Assembly: GCA_902557145.1 (NCBI GenBank)
Contig: CACDYZ010000007.1
Span: forward strand, 1 to 64,000
Direction of reading: 5' to 3'
Origin: an uncultured Alphaproteobacteria bacterium
GTDB taxonomy: Bacteria > Pseudomonadota > Alphaproteobacteria > HIMB59
DNA length: 64,000 nt
The notes below the pieces were generated by a model, which did no database searches, was not told where the DNA came from, and saw only the letters and a list, made by a program, of their open reading frames with translations. Shown here piece by piece: positions 35,619-45,112 of this stretch. Position numbers and translations under genes: made by a program. The first letter of the stretch is position 1, and the number at the start of each line of letters is the position of its first letter.

Positions 35619-36880
35619 TTTGAGACTTCCTCTTCCTCTTCAATTTTATTTATAATCTGTTCTGTGGCCAATTGCATTCCAATTGATGATGTAGTTCTGG
35701 GGATAATCATGGAAGGTGTATTTTCTTCATATATATCGCTAGTTCTTCCAACCTTAATTCTATAATAATTATATGGAGCCACTATAGAATAAACAACTAT
35801 CATATAAATAAAAAATCCATACGGTCCAAAATAAGCCATAAAACCTGATGCCAACATTGGGCCTGCCACCATCCCTAAAGCGTGAACAAGAGTTAATGTT
35901 GAGCTAGCCGAAACAATCTCATCTTTTTCTAAGAAGTCGTTCATATGTGAGATAACAACGGCGTAATAAGGCAATGACACTGCAGAGTGGATACCAACAA
36001 ATATTAATAGAACATAAAAAGAAAAGGAACCAAAAATAAAGGTCAAAATCAAAGAGATAATAGCTATTAAATTTAGCGCAAATAAAATAGTTCTTCGATC
36101 ATAACGATCTGAGATCTTTCCAACAGGATATTGAAAAATAGCTCCAAAGAACATATTAACAAAAACTAATATTGAAATTTGAAATATACTTAAGCCTATC
36201 TTAGCACCAAAAACTGCCAATAGACCAAATAAAGCACTGTAAACCATCCCAATTGATAAAGATCCAATAAAAGCCATCGGTGATTTATTATATAACTCTT
36301 TCAGACTCAAAAATTTAGGTGTTGTGAATTCAGGAGCAGGTTTTTTTGTAAGAAGTATAGGAACTAAAGCTAATGAGATTAACAAAGATGTTAGAATATA
36401 GAGATGAGCCTCGGTAGTTGATCGTAAATTGATCAACATTACCCCAATGCTGGTCGAGAAATATAAAACAATCATGTAAAAGCCAATCAATTGACCTCTT
36501 GATTGATTATCTGCACGATCATTTAACCAACTTTCGCAAACTATATAAATTGCAGCAAAAGAAAAACCAGTAATCATTCTAAAGATTAACCAAAGAACTG
36601 GATCGACAAAAATCCAATGTAATAAAATAGCTATTGATCCTAAAGATGCGAATGCAGCAAATACTCTAATATGCCCAACATTTTTAATTAGTTTAGGACA
36701 TTGAATTGAGCTAAATAGAAATCCTACGAAATATCCTGTAAATACATAACCAATCTCAAAATCTGAAAAATTAAAAAAAACAGAATTGATGTTTAGTAAA
36801 GTTCCTTGAAGAGCATTGGCCAACATTATTAGCCCAAAACCACTAAAAAGAGCCCATGAATTTAAAATAGTTCCAAACAC
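35615..36880 (-). CDS. MFS transporter (YcaD/TetA-like)
   Basis: Twelve-span major facilitator. Two six-helix halves are visible; FQYPVGKISDRYDRRTILFA is the loop 8-9 version of the A-motif, and FSFAAIYIVCESWLNDRADN resembles the YcaD-type group, whose substrate is unknown. A GTG start at 36880 gives 421 aa. The position between dmdA (38 nt upstream) and ridA (4-nt overlap) suggests transport of a methylated osmolyte, phosphonate or product. Confidence 0.85.
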   Translation of the reverse strand: MFGTILNSWALFSGFGLIMLANALQGTLLNINSVFFNFSDFEIGYVFTGYFVGFLFSSIQCPKLIKNVGHIRVFAAFASLGSIAILLHWIFVDPVLWLIFRMITGFSFAAIYIVCESWLNDRADNQSRGQLIGFYMIVLYFSTSIGVMLINLRSTTEAHLYILTSLLISLALVPILLTKKPAPEFTTPKFLSLKELYNKSPMAFIGSLSIGMVYSALFGLLAVFGAKIGLSIFQISILVFVNMFFGAIFQYPVGKISDRYDRRTILFALNLIAIISLILTFIFGSFSFYVLLIFVGIHSAVSLPYYAVVISHMNDFLEKDEIVSASSTLTLVHALGMVAGPMLASGFMAYFGPYGFFIYMIVVYSIVAPYNYYRIKVGRTSDIYEENTPSMIIPRTTSSIGMQLATEQIINKIEEEEEVSK

Positions 36881-36918
36881 TCGCGCATAAATAAACTTTT
36901 AGTTTAAGAATGCAATAT

Positions 36919-38025
36919 CTATTTTGAAAAAGGTAATGAGGTCATTTGGGTTTGTACCTCTTGATTATCAATCAACAATGTTTTGACATCATCAAAATTT
37001 TGAAACTTGGTTTCTATCATTGCGATACCAAGACAGCACCCAAAATCAGGGCTAAAACAACCAGACCTTAATTCACCGATAATTTGTCCATCTAATTGAA
37101 TAGGTAGGAATTTTGTTATACTTAAACTATCAAGCTTAAGTTTTAAACCAACCAAGGACCTTTGTAATCCCTCTTGATTTTGTTTTTCTAGTAATGATTT
37201 TCCTAAATATTGTATTTCAGGATTAAAAGAAACAAAAGGTTTTAAACCACATTCTAAGGGAGTATCTTCCATCGTCATGTCATTCCCAAAAGAAAGCAAG
37301 CCTCCCTCAATTCTTTCAATTAAATTTGGACAACCCGGTCTGACATTTAAATCTTCTCCATTAGTAATTAGTTTATCATAAAGATTCAGACCGACTTCAT
37401 CATCATCTACATAAATTTCAAATCCACCTTGTTTTGACCAACCTGACCTGGCAATAAGTAATTTATGACCTTGGAATTCATATCTATTGAAATTAAAAAA
37501 TTTTAATTTTTTTATTTCTTCACCAAAAACTCTTTCCATTAAATCAAAGGATTTAGGCCCTTGCACAGCTAAAATGTTGACATTGGGTTCAGTAATTTCG
37601 ACATCTAATTTCATTCCAATAGCAATTCCTTTTGCATATAATAAAACATCTGAGTCAGCTATAGATAACCACCAAGTATCAGAGCTCACTTTCATAATTA
37701 ACGGATCATTAAGTATCTTTCCTTTTTCATCAACAATAGGTGCATAGTAACAAAGATAGTCTTTTGCATTTGATAAATCTCTACACGTTATAAGTTGTGT
37801 AAGCTTAGCAGCATCAGGTCCTTGAAATTGGACTTGTCTTTCAACTGATACATCCCAAACTTGAACATTATTTTTGAGATGAAGACAGTCCTCCTCAACA
37901 CCTTTAAAAGATGCTGGTAAGATCATATGATTGTAAACTGTATAAGACTGAACCCCATATTCTTCAATCCTTTTTGTATATGGTGTGGAGCGGAGTCGGG
38001 CGCTTTTAGCAATTAAATGGTTCAT
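36919..38025 (-). CDS. dmdA: Dimethylsulfoniopropionate demethylase DmdA
   Basis: Tetrahydrofolate-dependent enzyme converting DMSP to methylmercaptopropionate. It has the DmdA hallmarks TPYTKRIEEYGVQSYTVYNHM, WDVSVERQVQFQGPDAAKLTQ, SWLSIADSDVLLYAKGIA-like WWLSIADSDVLLYAKG, ARSGWSKQGGFEIY and GCPNLIERIEGGLLSFGND. The R-S-G-x-SKQGGFE segment distinguishes DmdA from GcvT. Length 368 aa. The 333-nt upstream gap holds its promoter. It heads a minus-strand operon with MFS, ridA and tmpAB. Confidence 0.88.
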   Translation of the reverse strand: MNHLIAKSARLRSTPYTKRIEEYGVQSYTVYNHMILPASFKGVEEDCLHLKNNVQVWDVSVERQVQFQGPDAAKLTQLITCRDLSNAKDYLCYYAPIVDEKGKILNDPLIMKVSSDTWWLSIADSDVLLYAKGIAIGMKLDVEITEPNVNILAVQGPKSFDLMERVFGEEIKKLKFFNFNRYEFQGHKLLIARSGWSKQGGFEIYVDDDEVGLNLYDKLITNGEDLNVRPGCPNLIERIEGGLLSFGNDMTMEDTPLECGLKPFVSFNPEIQYLGKSLLEKQNQEGLQRSLVGLKLKLDSLSITKFLPIQLDGQIIGELRSGCFSPDFGCCLGIAMIETKFQNFDDVKTLLIDNQEVQTQMTSLPFSK

Positions 38026-38358
38026 AAAATTTGGATTAGTTAATATATGTATTATCGCTACAAATCAAACGATAATTTTTAATTATTTCATCATCATAAT
38101 TTAATTAAAATTGTATTTTCCAAGCCTATGTAAGGTTAATTCTAATCGAGTAGAATAATTTATTGAATAATCGCAAAGCCCACTAAATAAAGAGTTTCAA
38201 AAGAAATCAATAAATTCTTCTATTAAGACAAAACATTTTGACTTATTAAAAAGAATGGTTTTATTAAAAAAAGTGATGTTTGCTATTTATTTAAAAAGTC
38301 TCAAAAATACTTTCTCTTAATGAAATATTTTTATAAGGTCCTTAGAAGTTTTACTTTA
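38026..38358. other. 333-nt gap between yeiH-like and dmdA genes: no gene seen
   Basis: I find no reading frame above about 21 codons, no tRNA and no riboswitch I can recognise. The stretch is very AT-rich and contains the leader and promoter of dmdA and probably the 3' end of the preceding operon. A short imperfect repeat ATTCTAATCGAGTAGAAT (38139-38156) has dyad symmetry and could be an operator for dmdA; that is a guess. Confidence 0.4.
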
Positions 38359-39414
38359 TTAAATATTTAATCCTAAAATAAAAATTAAAATACAGACTGA
38401 AAAAAAAGTAACAAGGCTATAAACCATTCCTATCAATAAAGGGTTATAGCTCTGATTAAAAATCTTTTTTAAATTGATTGATGCACCAAGTGCCGTTAGT
38501 GCCAAACCAAATAAGATAGTTGTAATTTTTTCTGAGACTTTAAAAATATTTCCCCAGATCTCAGAGTTTAAATAAAAAGTATCAATCATTGAACGAAAAA
38601 AAATTAAAGTAATAAAACCTAAAACAAATAATGGTACTGAATTAATAATACTCTTCATAAGAGGTGAATTTTTGGGATTGTCATTATTACCCTTATTTTT
38701 TAAAATAACTAAAGTTGGAATTAATAATACTAGAAATAAATTCCTAAGTAGTTTGGTGATAGTCGCTACTTCAAGAACTTTATTATTTAGATATAAATCG
38801 CTATGCACCATTGCAGCAGCCAATACTTGACTTGTATCATGGATACCAATTCCTAAAAAAACCCCCTTAGCTAAATCAGATATAAAATACCATTCAATAA
38901 ATACAGGATAAATGAATACAGCTAAGCTACCCCAAAGAATAACGACCAAAACAGCAAGCCCAACTTCATAATCTTTTGATTTTAAAACACTTGATGAGGC
39001 CATTATTGCTGTTACACCACAAATTGATGTCCCAATTGCTAGTAACTTTGATAACTCTTTTTGTGCTGGCCATAACTTTGAGAGAGCGAAATAAGCCAAC
39101 AAAATCAATGAAATTGTGACAATTATGATTACTATCGATTGAATACTTACACTGGTGAGTTGAGTAAAACTTATCTTTAAACCTAGCAAAATAATCGCTA
39201 ATTGAAGAATGTCCTTTTTAATGAAATCTCGTCCTTCGAGAGTTTTTTCAGAAAATTTAATTACATTGAAAAATAATATCCCTAAAATAAGACAGAGTAA
39301 GCTTAACGGTAAAATTGATAAATTTAAAATATAACTCAGGGGTTGTCTTAAAAAAATTGCAAATAAGTAAATTAGACCTATAACAAGAATTCCATTATAG
39401 TTTCTACTAGTCAT
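38359..39414 (-). CDS. YeiH/TauZ-type putative sulfate exporter
   Basis: Polytopic membrane protein (about ten spans) of the COG2855/YeiH family. LAIGTSICGVTAIMASSSVLKSK-type segment (shown here as AIGTSICGVTAIMASSSV) and the FLGIGIHDTSQVLAAAMVHS motif are characteristic, with TALGASINLKKIF near the C-terminus. Length 351 aa. Members next to taurine and other sulfonate genes (TauZ) are proposed sulfate or sulfite exporters. Last gene of the proXWV operon, 8-nt overlap upstream, hinting that the operon's substrate contains sulfur. Confidence 0.82.
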   Translation of the reverse strand: MTSRNYNGILVIGLIYLFAIFLRQPLSYILNLSILPLSLLCLILGILFFNVIKFSEKTLEGRDFIKKDILQLAIILLGLKISFTQLTSVSIQSIVIIIVTISLILLAYFALSKLWPAQKELSKLLAIGTSICGVTAIMASSSVLKSKDYEVGLAVLVVILWGSLAVFIYPVFIEWYFISDLAKGVFLGIGIHDTSQVLAAAMVHSDLYLNNKVLEVATITKLLRNLFLVLLIPTLVILKNKGNNDNPKNSPLMKSIINSVPLFVLGFITLIFFRSMIDTFYLNSEIWGNIFKVSEKITTILFGLALTALGASINLKKIFNQSYNPLLIGMVYSLVTFFSVCILIFILGLNI

Positions 39415-40003
39415 TATCAGTTAAACCAGCACCAGCTCCTGAAATTTTTTTCTCTTCTGTTTCTTCAACAAAAGTTTCTAGTGACAGTTTATATAGATAG
39501 TCCCAAGTACTTTGAGAATAAATACTTTTTCTTTGAGTTGTTATACTAATTGAAAAATCTGATATATATTCAGGGAAGATATTTTGATCAAAAAAATAAA
39601 TATCACCGGGACTAATGGTAAAATTTAAATTTGATGAATAAAAATGAAAGTAGAGTAAATTATTTTTTGCTGATTTAGATAAGAAAGGAAGAATTAATAG
39701 GGGTTCATTTAAATTCTTAAAATTATGATTACGATGTATGTCTTCATTGTGAGATTGATCGAGAAAGAAAATCCCAAAATGTATAGGACAAAGATTGCTT
39801 GTATCAGATTGATTTATATCCAAAAGTTTATTAAGACCACTTAGTCCCAAATCAATTAGTCTCTTAAAACTCTCCAGTCCTTGAAATTCTGATTGCTCTA
39901 ATAGTCTAACTGCCTTTCCAGCTTCCTCAGAAAGCCCCCAACTTAATCCTTTAGCACGAGATGATCTTTTAACTGTAGTTTCAATTTCATATAAAGAATG
40001 CAT
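39407..40003 (-). CDS. DUF3726 family protein
   Basis: Conserved protein of unknown function. The opening LYEIETTVKRSSRAKGLSWG followed by LSEEAGKAVRLLEQ matches DUF3726 (..EIe..a.kAaRgaG..wGlAEEAGkA.RwL). ATG 40003 shares a base with the previous stop (TAATG), giving 198 aa; an upstream start would overlap. No membrane segment or signal. It always appears to travel with the 551-aa gene here, so a joint function, such as subunits or maturation factors of one enzyme, is plausible. Confidence 0.78.
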   Translation of the reverse strand: MHSLYEIETTVKRSSRAKGLSWGLSEEAGKAVRLLEQSEFQGLESFKRLIDLGLSGLNKLLDINQSDTSNLCPIHFGIFFLDQSHNEDIHRNHNFKNLNEPLLILPFLSKSAKNNLLYFHFYSSNLNFTISPGDIYFFDQNIFPEYISDFSISITTQRKSIYSQSTWDYLYKLSLETFVEETEEKKISGAGAGLTDND

Positions 40004-41658
40004 TAAGCTATCTTTTTGTAAGACCAAGTATCATCTGATTTACTTATTTCTTTCATTAACGGGGCACCTTGGTACATAGTAATTCTTACCCATCGATCTG
40101 ATCGAGGGTCAAAGCGCGTAGCACCAAAAAAGGATAGTTTTAGTCGGAGCATATCAACAGGTATTAAGGTTTTTGAGATAGTATTATCTTGGATTTCAGA
40201 GTAGGGCAGTTGCTCGCATATCAGAACCCTTCTTAAAACATGTCGATATTCTTGGTTTTTTAGTAAATAATACCCTAAGTCTTTATCTAACTTACAAGAT
40301 TTTAAGTCGTTATAAAGTGCACTTATATCTCTTGCTATTGCAAGAGGCAGCTCTAAGTCTGAACCCTCTTCGGTAAATCTATCAGACATTCGAGGTTCTT
40401 GTTTGTTTTTTGAGTAATACCAAAAATTGAATACATTTTCTTTATTATCGAAATTAATATTTAACAGCCAAGTATATTGATTTTCAATTAACTTACATAT
40501 CTCATCAATTGTCCTTGATGTATCAATATCGAAGTATTCATCTTCATTTATTGACATTTCATAACTTAATGGCTCAACAATATCTGGGTAAACTTCCATC
40601 ATTAATGAGACAATAAACTCGCAGCACTCAGCTTGCGTATTAGCCTCTGTCCATTTGTAAATAGTATTCCAAAAAAATTTATCTAAAGAAGTTGTTGAAA
40701 AGAACCTTTGAAAACTATCAAGATCTTTTAAGAGTTGTCTATTTTTGTTCTTTTGATATTCACTTTCTGTTTTCCAAAATTTAATATTCTCCTGAATAGT
40801 TGTTAAATATAATTGAAAAGTATTTTTATCATTTTGGTTAACAGAGGAAATGGAACGAATTAATTTTAATGCTTTTTCTTTTGCAATAATCCATTGGTTT
40901 AGGAGCGCTGGATGATTTACGATAAACGGAGCCATACCCAAACCTGTAGAATTACCGATACCTAAGTTTCTAGCTATATCTTCACTAAGTCTTACTGCTT
41001 TTTCTGGTGAACGAAAGTGAGCGACGTGGTTGACCACATCAAAAGTAAATTGTCGCGCAAGGTATACAAGCATCATCTCTAATCTAAAGGGTCCTTTAAG
41101 CTCCTCTCTATCTTGAACTTTAATTCGATCAGCTAATCCAAATTTACCTGAACCATACACAGCGGTAGTACGATAAAGATAGCCCACATCGTATAAAAGC
41201 TTAGTATCTGGCTGTTCACCTTGAGAGAGTTTATCCACTACATGTTCAAAGACACGAACTGACTTGTTAGCACGAGATAAGCAAAGTTCTTTTTCACTTA
41301 CTCTTCCTTGTTCTTGAAGTGGAACATTCGCTTTAAGTCTTTCAATATCTGCTTTAGCTGGAACTCCATCAAATAAAACAAAAGAGGCATCCCATTTCGT
41401 GGCTATAACTCGATCAGATCTCTCACTATTTTCGATATGATTAGAAAAACAAATCAGGGAATACTTTTTTTGCCCTTTATTTACCTCATAAACAATGTGA
41501 CCAAAGCCTTGGTCGTTTAAAAAAAATTCTTTAGTCTTAAAATCCCAACTCTTAAATTCTCTTATGAAACTTCTTAAAAAAGATAACTTAGATTGATGAA
41601 ATGACCCTAATCGATCTAATTTCATTACTATTTCGGGTTTTCTTAGCTCTATATGCAT
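40003..41658 (-). CDS. Conserved 551-aa protein of unknown function
   Basis: Large soluble protein with no catalytic motif I can name. It begins MHIELRKPEIVMKLDRLGSF and carries conserved-looking blocks RSDRVIATKWDASFVLFDG, CLSRANKSVRVFEHVVDKLS, LLYDVGYLYRTTAVYGSGKF and LGIGNSTGLGMAPFIVNHP. I recall similar hypothetical proteins in other proteobacteria beside DUF3726 genes, but no characterised member. The glycine-rich GIGNSTGLGMAPF could be a nucleotide or cofactor loop. Start ATG 41658 shares a base with the upstream stop. Confidence 0.8.
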   Translation of the reverse strand: MHIELRKPEIVMKLDRLGSFHQSKLSFLRSFIREFKSWDFKTKEFFLNDQGFGHIVYEVNKGQKKYSLICFSNHIENSERSDRVIATKWDASFVLFDGVPAKADIERLKANVPLQEQGRVSEKELCLSRANKSVRVFEHVVDKLSQGEQPDTKLLYDVGYLYRTTAVYGSGKFGLADRIKVQDREELKGPFRLEMMLVYLARQFTFDVVNHVAHFRSPEKAVRLSEDIARNLGIGNSTGLGMAPFIVNHPALLNQWIIAKEKALKLIRSISSVNQNDKNTFQLYLTTIQENIKFWKTESEYQKNKNRQLLKDLDSFQRFFSTTSLDKFFWNTIYKWTEANTQAECCEFIVSLMMEVYPDIVEPLSYEMSINEDEYFDIDTSRTIDEICKLIENQYTWLLNINFDNKENVFNFWYYSKNKQEPRMSDRFTEEGSDLELPLAIARDISALYNDLKSCKLDKDLGYYLLKNQEYRHVLRRVLICEQLPYSEIQDNTISKTLIPVDMLRLKLSFFGATRFDPRSDRWVRITMYQGAPLMKEISKSDDTWSYKKIA

Positions 41659-42626
41659 TAATCAAACTTCTTATAAAAATTGTACCAATTATTTCCCAAG
41701 ATGTCGTGCGTCTCTTCTTCACTGAAACCAGTATCTCTTAAACCTTTATGAAGATTCTCAAATCCTCGAGCATCTTCAAACCATGATGGCTGAGGTGGAA
41801 AACCTGCATTATCTGCTGTACCTTCTCCAAAATCTTTTGTTTTAGTCCACGTACCATTGCGCATCCATTCAACTATACTATCTGGATGGTTAATACAAAG
41901 ATCAGACCCAATACCAATTTGCTTGATTGATATTCTTTTAGTTGTGTCTGCTATCATTTCACAGAAAGATTGAAGCGAGCAATTTGACGACCCTTTTAAA
42001 TGATGAGGATATAATGAAAAACCAATCATTCCACCACTTTCATTAAGTGCTTTAAGTATATTGTCAGACTTATTTCGTAGTCCTTCATGCCAAAATAAAG
42101 GATTTGCATGACTGACTACAATTGGTTGCTCAGAAAATTTTATTGCTTCCAATGTTGAAAATTCTGCTGAATGAGACATGTCAATAATCATTTTTACTCT
42201 ATTCATCTCTTTGATAACTTCTCTTCCCATTCGTGTGATGCCAGTATCTCTTTTTTCATAGCATCCAGTTGCAAGAAGTGACTGATTATTATATGTCAGT
42301 TGCATGAAAAGTATTCCTAGGTCCTTTAAAACTTCCACATATTCAATATTATCTTCTATAGGAGAGCAATTTTGAAGGCCGTAAAAAATAGCAGTCTTCT
42401 TTTCAAGTTTAGCTTTTTCTATGTCTTGAGAATTAAAACCTTGAAAAATTAAGGAGGAAAATTCCTTAAAATAATTTTTCCATTGTGCAATATTAGTTTT
42501 TAATTCATCAAAATCTTCATGGTAACAAATGGTGGCATGAACAGCATCGAGCTTTGCCTCATGATTGATTTCAAAAATCTCTTTAGACCAGTTGCAGTAT
42601 TGTAAATTATCTACTCTGTAGTTCAC
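41658..42626 (-). CDS. Membrane dipeptidase (peptidase M19) family protein, atypical
   Basis: Amidohydrolase-fold protein of the M19 family. Conserved parts are LGILFMQLTYNNQSLLATGC, VKMIIDMSHSAEFSTLEAI and QPIVVSHANP (metal-binding His of the second site), with QIGIGSDL near the C-terminus. The bridging Glu of typical M19 enzymes (IEG) appears as Gln in FYGLQNCSPIEDN, and the N-terminal HxD is not evident. This looks like the subgroup I recall near dimethylglycine catabolic genes in Pseudomonas. A GTG start shares a base with the preceding stop. True peptidase activity is doubtful. 322 aa. Confidence 0.78.
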   Translation of the reverse strand: MNYRVDNLQYCNWSKEIFEINHEAKLDAVHATICYHEDFDELKTNIAQWKNYFKEFSSLIFQGFNSQDIEKAKLEKKTAIFYGLQNCSPIEDNIEYVEVLKDLGILFMQLTYNNQSLLATGCYEKRDTGITRMGREVIKEMNRVKMIIDMSHSAEFSTLEAIKFSEQPIVVSHANPLFWHEGLRNKSDNILKALNESGGMIGFSLYPHHLKGSSNCSLQSFCEMIADTTKRISIKQIGIGSDLCINHPDSIVEWMRNGTWTKTKDFGEGTADNAGFPPQPSWFEDARGFENLHKGLRDTGFSEEETHDILGNNWYNFYKKFD

Positions 42627-44068
42627 TAGATCTTGCCAGGGCTGACATAAGTTGTTTTTACATGAGTGAAAAACTCGTGAGCATAAGTACCTTGTTCTCT
42701 TGGCCCAAAAGAAGAAGCCTTTCGTCCACCAAATGGCACATGGTAATCTAAACCTGCTGTTGGTAGGTTAACAGTAGTTACCCCAGTTTTTATATTCTTT
42801 TTAAAGTCAGCAGCCTTACTGAGAGACTGAGTTATAATACCACTAGATAGTCCAAAAATTGTATCATTTGCTACCTCAAGACCTTCCTCATAAGATTTAA
42901 CTGGAATAACACAAGCTATTGGACCAAACATTTCTTCCTGATTGATGGTTGATTTATTATCACCATCAATAAAAAGAGTTGGTTCCATATAATGACCAGG
43001 TGTTCTCATATTCATTGGGTTTCCCCCATAAGCAAGTTTTGCTTCATTTTTCCCAATTTCAATATAATCAAGGTTGGATTGTAATTGTGTTTCACTTGAA
43101 ACTGGTCCCATTTGAGATCCCTCATCAAGAGCATGACCTACTTTCAAGGAGCTAATACTTTCAATTAGTTTTTCATTAAATTCTTTATAGACTTTCTCAT
43201 GAACAATTAATCTTGAACTTGCAGTACATTTTTGTCCAGTCCCACCATAAGCACCATTTGTTGCACAGGCGACTGCAATATTTAAATCAGCATCATCCAT
43301 TATTACTAATGGATTCTTTGAACCCATTTCTAACTGCATTTTTTTCATAGATTTTGCTGCTTCAAGGTAAATGGTTTGACCAACACCGACCGAGCCAGTA
43401 AAGCTGATGGCATTAATATTTACATGACTTGAAATTTGATGACCAATTGTTCCACCACCTCCTAAAACTAAATTAAATAATCCTTCAGGTATATCTTTTT
43501 GCTCACTAATTATTTTTGTTAATGCAATCGCACTAGCGGGTGTTTGCGAAGCTGGTTTTAAAACTATAGCGTTACCAAAAGCTATTGCAGGTGCTGACTT
43601 CCAAGCAGCTATTGCGATGGGAAAATTCCAAGGTGAAATAATACCGCAAACCCCAACAGGTTCTCGAGTCATTTCTACAGAGACGCCATCACGAGTTGAG
43701 GCTATATTTTCTCCAAACTGTCTAAGGGCACTTGCGGCATAGTACTGAAATTGTTGTCCTGATCTAACTACTTCACCAATACCTTCGGGAAGAGTTTTCC
43801 CTTCTTCTCTTGATAAAAGCGTGCCAATTTCTTTAGACTGTTTAATAAGCTCACTTCCAATATTATGCAAAATGTTTGCTCTTTTTTCTATACCAACCTG
43901 TTCCCATTTTTTTTGGGCAAGTTGAGCAGACTCTACTGCATCATTAAGTTGCTGCGATGTAGCATTTGTATATTCATCGATAACATCATTAGTATCTGAG
44001 GGATTAATGTTTTTAATAGATCCTTCACCAGCAACCCATTGGCCAGCCACATAATTACAGTTTTTCAT
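42626..44068 (-). CDS. Aldehyde dehydrogenase, alpha-ketoglutarate-semialdehyde dehydrogenase-like
   Basis: NAD(P)-dependent dehydrogenase. The catalytic Cys281 lies in TGQKCTASSRLIV, Glu247 in LEMGSKNP, Asn148 in SPWNFP, Lys171 in VLKPASQTP, and the C-terminus HVPFGGRKASSFGPREQGTY is complete. The GQKCTA.SR form and the overall start (VAGQWVAGEGSIKNINPSD) are closest to 2,5-dioxopentanoate (alpha-ketoglutarate semialdehyde) dehydrogenases of hydroxyproline and sugar-acid pathways. 480 aa. 4 nt from proV and 1-nt overlap with the M19 gene. Confidence 0.87.
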   Translation of the reverse strand: MKNCNYVAGQWVAGEGSIKNINPSDTNDVIDEYTNATSQQLNDAVESAQLAQKKWEQVGIEKRANILHNIGSELIKQSKEIGTLLSREEGKTLPEGIGEVVRSGQQFQYYAASALRQFGENIASTRDGVSVEMTREPVGVCGIISPWNFPIAIAAWKSAPAIAFGNAIVLKPASQTPASAIALTKIISEQKDIPEGLFNLVLGGGGTIGHQISSHVNINAISFTGSVGVGQTIYLEAAKSMKKMQLEMGSKNPLVIMDDADLNIAVACATNGAYGGTGQKCTASSRLIVHEKVYKEFNEKLIESISSLKVGHALDEGSQMGPVSSETQLQSNLDYIEIGKNEAKLAYGGNPMNMRTPGHYMEPTLFIDGDNKSTINQEEMFGPIACVIPVKSYEEGLEVANDTIFGLSSGIITQSLSKAADFKKNIKTGVTTVNLPTAGLDYHVPFGGRKASSFGPREQGTYAHEFFTHVKTTYVSPGKI

Positions 44069-44072
44069 TTTG

Positions 44073-45110
44073 TTATTTTCTTAAGATTTCAGATAATCGT
44101 TCAGCACTCAGATATCCAATTGCAGAGCCGTCTTCACCTAAAACCTCCACTAAAGTTGGCTTATCAACAACAACTCGATCAATAAATTTTTCAATCACAT
44201 CATCGCCCTTAACCTTCATGGATTGACCATTCATAAGATCTTTTGAGATTTCTGAGGAATTTTGCATGATATTTTTAGCTTTTAATACCCTGCTTCTGTT
44301 GACATCTTCAACAAATTTTCTGACATATTCAGTTTTTGGGCTTAAAAGAATATTTACAGCATCACCTTCTTGATCCATAGAACCATCTTTTAAAATAGCA
44401 ATATTATCACCAAGCTTCAACGCTTCATCAAGGTCATGAGTTATAAATACAACAGTTTTTTTTAATTCAGATTGTAGCTCAAGTAAAATGTCTTGCATAT
44501 CTTTTCTAATCAGAGGATCTAATGCACTAAAAGCTTCATCCATTAACAAGATATCTGGATCGTTGGCTAATGCCCTTGCAAGTCCAACTCTTTGTTGCAT
44601 GCCGCCAGATAATTGTTGAGGGTATCTGTGTTCAAAACCCAATAATCCAACTCGATCAATCCAATGCATAGATTGTTTTTCTGCTTCTAAGGGGTCAAAT
44701 TTCTTTATGAATAGTCCAAAAGAGACATTCTGTAAAACAGTTTTATGAGGAAGTAATGCAAACTTTTGAAATACCATTGCTGTTTTATTTTTTCTAAAAT
44801 CTAACAAATCATTTTGGGAGAGAGTCAGAACATCTTGACCATCGACCATCATCTCACCTGATGTGGGTTCTATAAGTCTATTTATATGTCTAATCAAAGT
44901 AGATTTTCCTGAACCTGACAACCCCATGATAACTTGTAAGGACTGATTTGGAATATCAAGGTGAATATCACTTAATCCCAATACATGTTTATGTTCTTCA
45001 AGCAGCTGATCCTTACTCATACCATTATTAACTTTATCAATGAGAGGTAACGGGTTAGGACCAAAAATTTTATATAATTTTCTTATTTCGATCTTATTAT
45101 CAGAAGACAT
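44073..45110 (-). CDS. proV: Quaternary-amine ABC transporter ATP-binding protein (ProV type)
   Basis: ATPase of an osmolyte importer. Walker A MGLSGSGKSTLIRHINRLIE, Q-loop VFQKFALLPHKTV, signature LSGGMQQRVGLARALA, Walker B ILLMDEAFSALDPLIR and switch ITHDLDEAL are intact. The start LYKIFGPNP is the ProV/OpuAA hallmark, and a C-terminal CBS-like half (about residues 270-345) is present but short. 345 aa, 2 nt from the permease gene. Confidence 0.93.
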   Translation of the reverse strand: MSSDNKIEIRKLYKIFGPNPLPLIDKVNNGMSKDQLLEEHKHVLGLSDIHLDIPNQSLQVIMGLSGSGKSTLIRHINRLIEPTSGEMMVDGQDVLTLSQNDLLDFRKNKTAMVFQKFALLPHKTVLQNVSFGLFIKKFDPLEAEKQSMHWIDRVGLLGFEHRYPQQLSGGMQQRVGLARALANDPDILLMDEAFSALDPLIRKDMQDILLELQSELKKTVVFITHDLDEALKLGDNIAILKDGSMDQEGDAVNILLSPKTEYVRKFVEDVNRSRVLKAKNIMQNSSEISKDLMNGQSMKVKGDDVIEKFIDRVVVDKPTLVEVLGEDGSAIGYLSAERLSEILRK

Positions 45111-45112
45111 TA

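Noticed and set aside
38026-38358. Riboswitch upstream of dmdA
   Set aside because: Looked for SAM, glycine and other known consensus cores and found none.
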